The notes beneath the pieces were generated by a model that had not been told where the DNA came from, did not search any database, and saw only the letters and a program-made list of their open reading frames with translations. Source: JAPLYB01 sp964500015 (GTDB lineage: Archaea > Nanobdellota > Nanobdellia > Pacearchaeales > UBA284). From it: DNA of 38,661 bases. This document shows, one piece after another, positions 1 to 6,200 of the stretch; positions within the stretch are counted from its first letter, which is position 1; every line of letters starts with the position of its first letter. The translations under genes and the position numbers were made by a program. The stretch lies in contig CAZCMN010000005.1 in assembly GCA_964500015.1 (NCBI GenBank), positions 1 to 38,661 of the forward strand, written 5' to 3'.

Positions 1-579
1 TTTAAACTGTCAAAAATACTTGCTTCATTCCTTCTATTTTTTTATGAAATTGATTCATTAGCTGGCAGAAGAGGCAGAGATCTTGGAAGTAATGTCAGTG
101 AAAGAGTATTAAATCAAATATTAGCTGAAATGGATGGGATAGAAGAGCTAAATGAAATTGTTGTTATTGGAGCAACAAACAGACCAGATATGCTTGATCC
201 TGCTATTTTAAGACCGGGAAGATTTGATAGGCTTATCAAAGTAATGCCACCAACAAAAGAAGGAAGATTAGAAGTATTTAAAGTTCATACAAGAGGAATG
301 CCTTTGTCAAAAGAAATTTCTCTTTTTACATTGGCTGAAAAAACAGAAGGATTTACTGGAGCAGATATAGAATCTGTTTGTAGAGAGGCTGGAATGCTTG
401 CTCTAAGAGATAATATTGAAGCTAAAGAAGTAAAGAAAAAACATTTTGATATAGCTATGAAAAAATTTGGGCCTTCTGTAACTGTTGATGATGTTAAGAG
501 ATATAATGAGATTGAAACAAGTTATCTAAGATCAGCAAGGGCTGCATTAAAAGAAAATGGACACAGCTACGCTGGCTAA
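1..579 (+). CDS. Cdc48/VCP-type AAA ATPase, C-terminal part of the last AAA domain (5' truncated)
   Basis: The reading frame is open from the first base, so the gene begins outside the window. What remains is the second half of an AAA module: the Walker B region, then SLAGRRG, the sensor-1 stretch GATNRPD, the arginine-finger stretch RPGRFDR and the C-terminal helical lid with GFTGADIESVCREAGMLA. This matches the D2 domain of archaeal Cdc48, a hexameric unfoldase that pulls proteins apart for degradation or recycling. The usual DEID of Walker B reads YEID here (GAT to TAT), and the residues before it fit the family poorly, while everything after residue 20 fits well. Because this is the window edge, I suspect low-quality contig-end sequence more than a dead ATPase. 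No HbYX-like C-terminal tail is visible. Confidence 0.9.
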   Translation, partial: FKLSKILASFLLFFYEIDSLAGRRGRDLGSNVSERVLNQILAEMDGIEELNEIVVIGATNRPDMLDPAILRPGRFDRLIKVMPPTKEGRLEVFKVHTRGMPLSKEISLFTLAEKTEGFTGADIESVCREAGMLALRDNIEAKEVKKKHFDIAMKKFGPSVTVDDVKRYNEIETSYLRSARAALKENGHSYAG

Positions 580-943
580 ATTGAAGCAAAACTGTTTAAT
601 TGAAAAATAAATCGTGAAGTAAGTGCAAAAATTATTTTAGAGATTGTTTAAATATAAAAAACAAAAAAATATTAAAACATAACTTAAAAATTAATCAGAA
701 CATTACCTAACACATTTATAGACAAGAATAGACTTAAAATCCATCTTACTTATAAATAAAAAACACATTTAATTTATACTTAATTTAAAAAATTAGGGGT
801 TATGGGCCAACTATCAAAAAAATAAAATTAGATGATGGATTATTCATATCATGTTCAGAGCTTTTTGTCTGAAGAAGAAAGCGAGCCAAAGAATTTTGCA
901 AACACCTCTTTTCACTTTGGCTCGCTTTACATTTTCTTTAACT
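580..943. other. Intergenic region, AT-rich, no supported gene
   Basis: These bases between the AAA ATPase stop and the stop of the SLOG-like gene are mostly A/T. Several TATA-like stretches occur (around 770-790), but no convincing gene follows them. A 43-codon frame starting at 832 runs into the 3' end of the opposite-strand gene and has no family signature, so I do not call it. The only clear structure is the 14-bp inverted repeat listed separately. Confidence 0.6.
878..928 (-). terminator. 14-bp perfect inverted repeat downstream of the SLOG-like gene
   Basis: The arms AAAGCGAGCCAAAG (878-891) and CTTTGGCTCGCTTT (915-928) are exact reverse complements around a 23-nt loop. In this AT-rich setting a GC-containing 14-bp stem stands out. 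It begins 16 nt past the stop codon of the minus-strand gene, so a role in RNA 3'-end formation or stability is likely. That function is inferred from position only. Confidence 0.55.
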
Positions 944-1594
944 CTAAACTTGTAGAGAGAGTATGATTTTTTTCAATTCTTCTGCATTTTTTGCATAATA
1001 AATTCTTCCGCCAATTCTTTTAATATACTCTTTTATTTCAAATTGAAGATCTGATTTTATAAAGGGCTTATAGATTATTAAAGTTAAAGGTATTTTTTTT
1101 CCTGCTAATATATCTTTATGAATTTTTTCTTTTGAAGTATCATATCCTTGTTTTTGTCCTTTTAAGATATTATACACATAAAATGAAGAAGTTAGTTCGC
1201 CTAGTGAGCCTAATGAACTTCCTAGCATTAGGATAACATCACCATACAAACAATGTGTTAAATCTTGTTTATACCAATTTCCAGTATTAATTACTTTATC
1301 AAAAAGTTTTTTATTATTAACTTTTTCATTCATAAACGGTTTCAAATGAGTTATATCAAAATCTTTATCATCTAAAGGAACCAGGGCATAACATTTTTTT
1401 CCTTTAAATTCCTTGTATTTTTTAGCTAATTCAAAACATGCTCCTTCATCAGGCAATAGAACTATTTCAGATGTTTCTGCAAGAACCTTGGCAATTTTTT
1501 CAAAATGTTCTGAAAACTTATTTTCATTAATCTTTAATAATTCAGAATAATGATATTTTATGTTTCCTGGGCCTATTAAAACAACTTTAAGCAT
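944..1594 (-). CDS. SLOG/LOG-like Rossmann-fold protein, function unknown
   Basis: This 216-residue protein starts with a beta strand and glycine loop (VVLIGPGN) and has a second strand ending in LLPDEGACFELAKKY. Later it carries VILMLGSSLGSLGEL, which resembles the GG-x-GT-x-x-E signature of SLOG-superfamily proteins (LOG, DprA-like, TIR-like nucleotide binders) in degenerate form. It contains no transmembrane segment. SLOG proteins bind or hydrolyse nucleotide-type ligands, but the exact motif is altered here, so I would not assign an enzyme. The ATG follows an AT-rich stretch and the gene stands alone. A 14-bp inverted repeat follows its stop. Fold assignment is moderately secure; function is unknown. 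Confidence 0.6.
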   Translation of the reverse strand: MLKVVLIGPGNIKYHYSELLKINENKFSEHFEKIAKVLAETSEIVLLPDEGACFELAKKYKEFKGKKCYALVPLDDKDFDITHLKPFMNEKVNNKKLFDKVINTGNWYKQDLTHCLYGDVILMLGSSLGSLGELTSSFYVYNILKGQKQGYDTSKEKIHKDILAGKKIPLTLIIYKPFIKSDLQFEIKEYIKRIGGRIYYAKNAEELKKIILSLQV

Positions 1595-1667
1595 TTTGAT
1601 TTAATATCGTTTAATTTATAAATTGTTCTTTTCTTTATAATATGTTAAAAATGAGGAAGAGAAAAAA

Positions 1668-1774
1668 TGCACAAAAAATATGATTTTTTGGTATGCAAAG
1701 AAATGAAATTTCCTGCACACCAAAAACTCGAAAGTTTTTTAGTGTACCAAAAATCTGGGGAATTTTTAGCATGA
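1668..1774 (+). CDS. Possible 35-aa upstream ORF running through a hairpin array
   Basis: A frame from ATG 1668 stays open through the whole hairpin cluster and ends in TGA at 1772-1774. Its stop overlaps the ATG of the metallo-beta-lactamase gene as ATGA, an arrangement typical of translational coupling. A TATA-like TTTATAATA lies near 1635, which would put transcription start near 1660. No homology is recognisable and the sequence is dictated by the repeats, so translation is a guess. Another frame, from ATG 1693, is also open and fuses in frame with the downstream gene. Confidence 0.3.
1671..1773 (+). repeat. Tandem hairpin cluster I (four hairpins)
   Basis: Four consecutive hairpins can be drawn. 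Arms: 1673-1679/1683-1689 (AAAAAAT/ATTTTTT); 1700-1704/1708-1712 with outer TGC/GCA; 1722-1728/1733-1739 (AAAAACT/AGTTTTT) with outer ACAC/GTGT; 1749-1754/1762-1767 (AAAAAT/ATTTTT). Each A/T stem is flanked by a short GC-containing outer arm that pairs, and adjacent units share boundary bases. The cluster covers the sequence immediately before the metallo-beta-lactamase start codon. Confidence 0.65.
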
Positions 1775-2547
1775 GGACATTTTCATTAGCATCAGGAAGT
1801 TCGGGAAATTCATTTTATGTTGGAAATGAAAAGAACAATGAAGGGATATTGATTGATTTGGGAATTTCATGCAAGAAAACAGTTGAAATCTTGATGTCCA
1901 AGAACATTAATCTAGAAAATATCAAGGGAATTTTTTTGACACATGAGCATTTAGATCATATTAGGGGAGCAGATGTTTTTTCTAGACATTTTAATGTTCC
2001 AATTTTCTTGACTAAAGGAACTTCTCAAGAAACATTTATCTGCTCAAATGAAAGTTCAATTAATTTTATCAAAAATAATGAAACTGTTAAACTCTGTGGG
2101 ATGAATATTCAGGCTTTTCCTAAACCACATAATTGCAATGATCCTGTTTCTTTCTCAATAAGCCATGATAAAAAAACAATTTCAATAATAACAGATATTG
2201 GACATGCTTCTAAAAATGTTTGTGAAGCTGTTTCTGAATCTGATTTTTTGTTTATGGAGTCAAATTATGACATTGATATGCTAAAAGAAGGACCTTATCC
2301 TTATTTTCTTAAAAAATGGATTTTAAGTGATTTAGGACACTCGTCAAATTTTCAATCTTCTATATGTTTGTTAGAGTATGCAAGTAAAAAACTAAAAACT
2401 ATTGTTTTATCTCACTTATCTGAGGTAAATAATACTTCTAACATTGCTTTGAGGACTGCACAGTCTTTAATTAAAGAAAGAAAAGATCTTTGTCCAGAGA
2501 TTTTTATCTCTGGAAGATATAATGCTAGTGAGATTTTTAGGGTTTAG
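1771..2547 (+). CDS. WalJ/YycJ-like metallo-beta-lactamase-fold hydrolase
   Basis: The 258-residue product begins MRTFSLASGSSGNSFYV, the typical start of the YycJ/WalJ branch of the metallo-beta-lactamase fold. The metal-binding motif THEHLDH follows, then ITDIGHAS, the ESNYDIDML...GPYP stretch, LSDLGHSSN and SHLSEVNN, all characteristic of this branch. Family members are nucleases or phosphodiesterases with two metal ions; the bacterial ones act in DNA repair or cell-wall control, and the archaeal role is not established. I chose ATG 1771 because the fold starts there. An in-frame ATG at 1693 would add 26 residues made entirely of hairpin-repeat sequence. The start overlaps the stop of a possible upstream ORF. 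Confidence 0.88.
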   Translation: MRTFSLASGSSGNSFYVGNEKNNEGILIDLGISCKKTVEILMSKNINLENIKGIFLTHEHLDHIRGADVFSRHFNVPIFLTKGTSQETFICSNESSINFIKNNETVKLCGMNIQAFPKPHNCNDPVSFSISHDKKTISIITDIGHASKNVCEAVSESDFLFMESNYDIDMLKEGPYPYFLKKWILSDLGHSSNFQSSICLLEYASKKLKTIVLSHLSEVNNTSNIALRTAQSLIKERKDLCPEIFISGRYNASEIFRV

Positions 2548-2569
2548 AGTTAAAGTTTATATTTTGTTT

Positions 2570-2677
2570 TGCTAGAAAAAGATATACTTTTTCTGCACAC
2601 TAGAAAATCATCGGATTTTCGGTGTCCCAAAAATTGAAAATTTTTTAGGATGCTAAAAATTCTTGGATTTTTATCAT
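2570..2677 (+). repeat. Tandem hairpin cluster II (four hairpins, intergenic)
   Basis: This is the cleanest array. Units: AGAAAAAG 2574-2581/CTTTTTCT 2587-2594 with outer TGC/GCA; GAAAATC 2603-2609/GATTTTC 2614-2620 with outer ACAC/GTGT; AAAAATT 2629-2635/AATTTTT 2639-2645 with outer TCC/GGA; TAAAAAT 2654-2660/ATTTTTA 2667-2673 with outer ATG/CAT. The 3' outer arm of one unit abuts or shares a base with the 5' outer arm of the next. It lies between the metallo-beta-lactamase gene and the promoter of the structured RNA. Confidence 0.7.
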
Positions 2678-2699
2678 AACTATAAAATAGTCATAAATA

Positions 2700-2707
2700 T
2701 TTATATA
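2700..2707 (+). promoter_or_regulatory. TATA box for the structured RNA
   Basis: TTTATATA lies about 26 nt before GACTGAC at 2729, the 5' strand of the closing helix of the RNA below. That is the normal archaeal spacing from TATA box to transcription start. A weaker TATA-like CTATAAAA lies about 20 nt further upstream. Confidence 0.6.
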
Positions 2708-2719
2708 CCCACATATTCT

Positions 2720-2963
2720 ATTATAATCGACTGACTAAGACTATTCGGTTGTCCTGAAAAGGATGTGACTATATAAGCCTATGTCAAGTGTTCGGCTATT
2801 AATTTGGCGTCTGGACTATAACTCGCCATACGAAATCCGCACTTGTTAAGCTTTGCGTTATGGCACGAAGAAGATAACCTTTAAAACATGTTAATGGGTT
2901 AAGTTTGATTTGGCGTTGTTTGAGGCACTTTCTTCACCGAGTCCAGATGTCAGTCCTTATGAT
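2720..2963 (+). ncRNA. Unrecognised structured RNA (or long structured leader) upstream of the Lys-rich protein
   Basis: The ends pair over a long helix: ATTATAA 2720-2726 with TTATGAT 2957-2963, and GACTGAC 2729-2735 with GTCAGTC 2949-2955. A second 9-bp helix (2809-2817 with 2940-2948, TCTGGACT/AGTCCAGA) stacks directly beside it. Its 5' strand lies in the loop of a TGGCG/CGCCA hairpin (2805-2809/2824-2828), so a pseudoknot is possible. Local hairpins include TCCT-GAAA-AGGA (2752-2763, a GNRA tetraloop) and TAACC/GGTTA (2875-2879/2897-2901). GACT 2739-2742 plus CGGT could compete for the 2940-2943 strand, so two conformers are conceivable. I could not match RNase P RNA, SRP RNA, tRNA or a known riboswitch. 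It ends 13 nt before an ATG, so it may be an independent RNA or a cis-acting leader. Confidence 0.55.
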
Positions 2964-2976
2964 CAATTGAATAAAA

Positions 2977-3105
2977 ATGGCAAAGAAAAAAAAGAAAACA
3001 CAAAAAAAATACCTGGGCAGAGGGGCAAGCAACAAGGACAAAAAGTCTAAGGTTGCTAAGTTGAAGAAGCTTAAGAAAGGTAAAACGCACAAAAAACGAC
3101 TTTAG
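2977..3105 (+). CDS. Lys-rich 42-residue basic protein, unknown
   Basis: The frame encodes MAKKKKKTQKKYLGRGASNK followed by a Lys-rich tail ending HKKRL. Lys makes up 19 of 42 residues and acidic residues number one, so nucleic-acid or ribosome binding is likely (inference). Codon use differs from neighbours: nine of 19 Lys codons are AAG, with TAC, AAC, GAC, CTG and GGC present, a pattern typical of highly expressed genes in AT-rich genomes. It directly follows the structured RNA and may be expressed from the same TATA box. There is no clear Shine-Dalgarno sequence. The last codons and the stop lie inside the first hairpin of cluster III. No family is recognised. Confidence 0.6.
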   Translation: MAKKKKKTQKKYLGRGASNKDKKSKVAKLKKLKKGKTHKKRL

Positions 3106-3142
3106 TTTTTTGGCGCGCCGAAAATCCAATGATTTTCGTGCG
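3086..3142 (+). repeat. Tandem hairpin cluster III (two hairpins, first spans a stop codon)
   Basis: Hairpin one is AAAAAAC 3091-3097 with GTTTTTT 3105-3111, with outer CGC 3086-3088 and GCG 3113-3115. It spans the stop codon of the Lys-rich gene. Hairpin two is CGAAAATC 3119-3126 with GATTTTCG 3131-3138 and outer CGC 3114-3116/GCG 3140-3142. The leading GGCGCGCCGAAAAT is shared exactly with cluster V, 11 kb away. Confidence 0.65.
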
Positions 3143-3193
3143 AGAAAAGAAGATAATTTTATTCTGATTCATTTTTTAGATTATTAGAAAACA

Positions 3194-3200
3194 TTTAAAT
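3194..3200 (+). promoter_or_regulatory. TATA box of the JAMM gene
   Basis: TTTAAAT is centred 25 nt before the ATG of the next gene, predicting a leaderless transcript. Confidence 0.55.
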
Positions 3201-3221
3201 CTAATAGTAGTATATAACATT

Positions 3222-3641
3222 ATGAATAAATTTTTTGAAAAGCTATTAGACTTAGATAAATTCAAATTTTCTAAAATAAAAGTCAAAAAAAATGTTATTC
3301 TTGGAATGATTGAATTTGCTAAAGTAAATCACCCCAATGAGTTTATGGCTTTATTAGAAGGAGAAGTTAAAGAAGATTCTTTGATAATTACAAATATAGT
3401 TTATCAGCCATTAAGAAAAACAAAAACATCTGCTTCTATTGTTATGAATCCGAATATTTATCATATTTTTGGTTCAGTTCATAGCCACCCTTCTTCAAGC
3501 AGAAGTCCTTCAAATGCAGATTTAATGAATTTTAATAAAAGGGGGATTGCACATTTTATAATTAGTTTTCCTTATATCAAAAGTTCTATAACTTGTTTCG
3601 ATAATAAGGGGGATAAACAAGATTTTGAGATTATTAACTAG
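3222..3641 (+). CDS. JAMM/MPN-domain metallopeptidase-like protein
   Basis: The 139-residue protein carries a complete JAMM motif: Glu40, then His87-Ser-His89 and, seven residues on, Ser97-x-x-Asp100 (VHSHPSSSRSPSNAD). JAMM enzymes are zinc isopeptidases that remove ubiquitin-like or SAMP-like modifiers. The length is that of a minimal single-domain MPN protein such as archaeal Jab1/HvJAMM-type enzymes. Its promoter predicts a leaderless mRNA. No ubiquitin-like modifier or E1-like gene is visible nearby, so the substrate is unknown. All five motif residues are present, so activity is plausible. Confidence 0.85.
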   Translation: MNKFFEKLLDLDKFKFSKIKVKKNVILGMIEFAKVNHPNEFMALLEGEVKEDSLIITNIVYQPLRKTKTSASIVMNPNIYHIFGSVHSHPSSSRSPSNADLMNFNKRGIAHFIISFPYIKSSITCFDNKGDKQDFEIIN

Positions 3642-3720
3642 ATTTAAGATTAACATTAATCGATTTTTTTAAAAGTAAATTAAAAGAAAACAATTAAAAG
3701 TTAGGTTGTATTACATTAAT

Positions 3721-4314
3721 ATGGTATTAAAGAAACCAAATGAATATGAAATAGGCAAAACAATTGTTTATTTTGTCAGACATGGAGATAGAGAACATTT
3801 TGTAAATCGAAGAGGGATTGGTCTTGAATATCCTGGACCAGGATTAAGTAAACTTGGAAAAAAGCAAGCAAAACAAGTTGCTAAAGAATTCTCTAAAATC
3901 AAAAGTGAAATAGATAAGGTTTATTGCAGTGGGATGACAAGAGCAATTGAAACTGCTGAAGAAATCTCAAAAAAGATAAGGAAGAGACCAATAAAAGTTA
4001 GGGGGTTGAGTGAATTTAACAATGTTATTTGGCATGGAAAACCAAATAGATTAAAATTCTGGAAACATTATTTTAAATACAGAAAATCAAAAAAAGCTTT
4101 TAATGAGATTCTTAAAAAGAATAAGGGCAAGGTTCTTGTTATTGTTGTTCATGGCAATGTGATAAAAGGAATTTTCGGGCACAAGTTTGGCTTATCATTT
4201 AAAAATATAGGGAGATTTAATCATAATAATTGCCATATAACTAAATTAAGATTTAAAAGAAACAATAAAATTGATTGGGTTTATTGTTTTAATAGTAAGG
4301 GAGTTATATTATGA
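3721..4314 (+). CDS. Histidine phosphatase (phosphoglycerate mutase-like) family protein
   Basis: With the ATG at 3721 the product has 197 residues. It has the phosphoacceptor motif VRHGD (His21), the conserved Arg in GMTRAIETAEE (about residue 74) and the second catalytic His in VVHGNVIKG (about 144). These mark the histidine phosphatase superfamily; substrates range from sugar phosphates to nucleotides and proteins and cannot be told from the motifs. A TTG fifteen bases upstream could extend the frame by five residues, but the ATG is preferred. The stop overlaps the RNase HI start as ATGA, indicating coupled translation. Confidence 0.85.
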   Translation: MVLKKPNEYEIGKTIVYFVRHGDREHFVNRRGIGLEYPGPGLSKLGKKQAKQVAKEFSKIKSEIDKVYCSGMTRAIETAEEISKKIRKRPIKVRGLSEFNNVIWHGKPNRLKFWKHYFKYRKSKKAFNEILKKNKGKVLVIVVHGNVIKGIFGHKFGLSFKNIGRFNHNNCHITKLRFKRNNKIDWVYCFNSKGVIL

Positions 4315-4775
4315 AAAAAGAGATAATCACAATGCGAGAAAAACAGGGTTTTTCTGCATGCCGAAAATCCGAAGGATTTGTTAGCATTTATACAGATGCA
4401 GCATCACGGGGAAATCCTGGAAAAGCTTCTTATGCTTTTATTTTTGTAAAAAACTCTAGTATATTTTCCAGTTTTTCAAGATATTTGGGAAAAAAGACAA
4501 ACAATGAAGCAGAATATGAAGCTGTAATCAATGCATTAAAAGAAGCTGCAAATCAAAAATTCAAGAAAATTAAGCTTTTTTCAGACAGCGAGCTGGTTAT
4601 TAAACAAATTAAAGGGGAATATAAAGTTAAAAAAGAACATCTAAAGAAGAAGGTTGATGAAATCAGAAGATTAATTAATTACTTTGAAGATATTTCTTTT
4701 AATAATGTTCCCAGAGAAAATGAATTTATCCAGATCTGTGACAAGATGTGTAATTCAGTGTTGGATAAAAGATAA
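4311..4775 (+). CDS. rnhA: Ribonuclease HI
   Basis: This enzyme cleaves the RNA strand of RNA-DNA hybrids. The four catalytic acids are visible: Asp29 in TDAASRGNPG, Glu66 in NNEAEYEA, Asp92 in FSDSELVIKQI, and a C-terminal Asp near 144. The core needs only residues 24-154. The first 23 residues are unusual: residues 8-23 are encoded by two units of the tandem hairpin repeat read in frame. Its start overlaps the histidine phosphatase stop (ATGA). An internal ATG at 4332 (residue 8) starts just at the first hairpin. No good start exists between the hairpins and the catalytic core, so the repeat is probably translated. Confidence 0.9.
   Translation: MKKEIITMREKQGFSACRKSEGFVSIYTDAASRGNPGKASYAFIFVKNSSIFSSFSRYLGKKTNNEAEYEAVINALKEAANQKFKKIKLFSDSELVIKQIKGEYKVKKEHLKKKVDEIRRLINYFEDISFNNVPRENEFIQICDKMCNSVLDKR
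4333..4387 (+). repeat. Tandem hairpin cluster IV, inside the RNase HI coding sequence
   Basis: Hairpin one: AGAAAAAC 4337-4344 with GTTTTTCT 4348-4355, outer TGC 4333-4335/GCA 4356-4358. Hairpin two: AAATCC 4365-4370 with GGATTT 4374-4379, outer ATGC 4358-4361/GCAT 4384-4387. The units match those of clusters I and II in stem length, loop size and outer arms, and are in frame in rnhA. Confidence 0.65.
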
Positions 4776-4801
4776 AATTATCTTACTAGAACTTCGCAAC
4801 T

Positions 4802-5221
4802 CTACGTAATCAACTTGCCAAAATAATAACAATTTTCATCAAACCATTGTTTTTTCATGAAATATTGCTCATTAAAACCCATCTTGCTATAAAAACCACT
4901 TGCATTGTATCCAGTCAAACTCCAACACCAAAGTTTTGGGATTTTTCTTTTCTTACATAATTTTTCTGCAAATTTAATTAAAGTTGTTCCCCCACTTTTC
5001 TTATGTGAAACAAGGTAGACTATCTCACAAGACATTTCTTTAATATCTAAACCAATCATACCAATTACTTTTTTACCATCTACTAAAACATACAAACTTT
5101 TTCTTTTAAGTAAGGGAGCAATATATTCTTCTTCAGATAAAGTTATTCTTTCTGTTTCTAGATCTTTTAATAAATCAGAAATTTCTTTGACGTGTTTTTT
5201 TCGTGCTTCTTTTACTATCAT
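4802..5221 (-). CDS. GNAT-family N-acetyltransferase
   Basis: The 139-residue protein has the GNAT layout: an N-terminal strand with IVKEARKKHVKEISDLLKDL, central strands with VIGMIGLDIK and CEIVYLVSHKKSGGTTLIKFAEKL in the acetyl-CoA loop position, and C-terminal GYNASGFYSKMGF, the usual NxxAxxFYxxxGF signature. The pyrophosphate loop (HKKSGGTTL) is a looser version of Q/RxxGxG/A. Its ATG lies one base after the MetAP stop, so the two are co-transcribed. An N-terminal acetyltransferase role beside a methionine aminopeptidase is attractive but unproved. Confidence 0.8.
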   Translation of the reverse strand: MIVKEARKKHVKEISDLLKDLETERITLSEEEYIAPLLKRKSLYVLVDGKKVIGMIGLDIKEMSCEIVYLVSHKKSGGTTLIKFAEKLCKKRKIPKLWCWSLTGYNASGFYSKMGFNEQYFMKKQWFDENCYYFGKLIT

Positions 5222-5222
5222 T

Positions 5223-6113
5223 TTATCTTGCTAAAACTTCGCATCCATCTTTAGTAATAAGAACAGTTGCTTCTGCTTGACTGACTGGCATCTTGGTTTT
5301 TTCAACTAATTGTTTAAAGTGATGCAATGCATTAACTTGTTCAAGAGCTTTGAGGGAAAAAATTGCTCTAGTTCCAAATTTTTTAATTATCCATCGTCCT
5401 GAAAAAGGAAGCTCATGATATTCTTGCTCAATAAATTCTAGAATTTTTCGAGATTCCATGTCTCGAGTATTATGTTTTGCTTCAAATTTATAGATTCCAG
5501 AAACATTTCCATCTTGAACTAAACCTTGGCCTGTTGTTGCAAATGGCTCTATAGCAAGAACTTGTCCTTCTTCTAACTTAGTTGAATTGTTATTATCATA
5601 ATTTGGAACAGTTAAGCCAGCATGTAGTAAATATTGTTTTAATTCGTGTCCTGAGAGATTAATTATTGGGGCAAATCCGTAACTTGAGATTGTTTCTTGA
5701 ATTGCTGAGCCTATTTTTCCTAATTCTTGTCCTGGTTTAATTAATTTTATTGCTTCATCTAGAGCTTTTTGACTTGCTTCAATTAATTTACTATATCTTT
5801 TGTCTGGAGTTAAATCAACTGAACATGATAGATCAGAAATATAGCCATCAATTGAGATTCCTAAATCTATTTTTAATAATCCAGAAGCTTTATCTTCTGA
5901 ATTATGCTGTGGAGAAAAATGAGCTGCTATCTCATCTTTTGATAAGTTAATTGGAAAAGCAAATTTTGCGCCTTTCTTTTCAACATAATCCTCAATTTTT
6001 TCAGCTAATTCTAATAAGGACATATCTGGTTTAACTATAGATTTTGTATATTCTAGTGTTTCGCTTCCTAGTTTTCCTGCTTGGCGCCATTTTGAAAGTT
6101 CTTCTTGGTTCAT
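5223..6113 (-). CDS. map: Methionine aminopeptidase, type 2
   Basis: The 296-residue enzyme removes the initiator Met from nascent proteins. It has the five metal ligands in the usual motifs: LLKIDLGISIDGYISDLS (two Asp), LSGHELKQYLLHAG (His), LAIEPFATTG (Glu) and the C-terminal VSQAEATVLI (Glu). The roughly 60-residue helical insertion after AIEPF is typical of type 2 enzymes. I chose the ATG at 6113; a TTG six codons upstream is possible. A TATA-like TTTATTAAA about 25 nt upstream predicts a leaderless transcript. The GNAT gene follows with a one-base gap. Confidence 0.95.
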   Translation of the reverse strand: MNQEELSKWRQAGKLGSETLEYTKSIVKPDMSLLELAEKIEDYVEKKGAKFAFPINLSKDEIAAHFSPQHNSEDKASGLLKIDLGISIDGYISDLSCSVDLTPDKRYSKLIEASQKALDEAIKLIKPGQELGKIGSAIQETISSYGFAPIINLSGHELKQYLLHAGLTVPNYDNNNSTKLEEGQVLAIEPFATTGQGLVQDGNVSGIYKFEAKHNTRDMESRKILEFIEQEYHELPFSGRWIIKKFGTRAIFSLKALEQVNALHHFKQLVEKTKMPVSQAEATVLITKDGCEVLAR

Positions 6114-6200
6114 TATAATAAAAGACAACAATGCTTTAATAAATGTTTTTAATTAATATGGGCAGCATAGAACATTAAAAATTCAAAAAATTGTATTCAA

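Noticed and set aside
832..875. C/D box small RNA (ATGATGG and CTGA boxes)
   Set aside because: The C box is imperfect and no C'/D' pair with correct spacing can be placed.
832..963. 43-codon ORF on the plus strand
   Set aside because: It overlaps the 3' end of the SLOG-like gene and the inverted repeat, has no family pattern, and its frame is explained by chance.
2720..2963. RNase P RNA or SRP RNA on either strand
   Set aside because: The minus strand has loose resemblances (GAAGAAAGTGCC and GGCTTAT), but the ACAGAA core and correct helix order are missing. The SRP helix-8 pattern is absent on both strands.
3706..3720. TTG start for the histidine phosphatase, and similar TTG starts at 6131, 9797, 14917, 16682 and 30869
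   Set aside because: Each has an in-frame ATG a few codons downstream that begins at the family's normal N-terminus or has better promoter or Shine-Dalgarno spacing.
5750..5950. Plus-strand ORF inside the MetAP gene, and other long opposite-frame ORFs in the surface genes
   Set aside because: They mirror strongly supported genes, have no start signals and no domain patterns.
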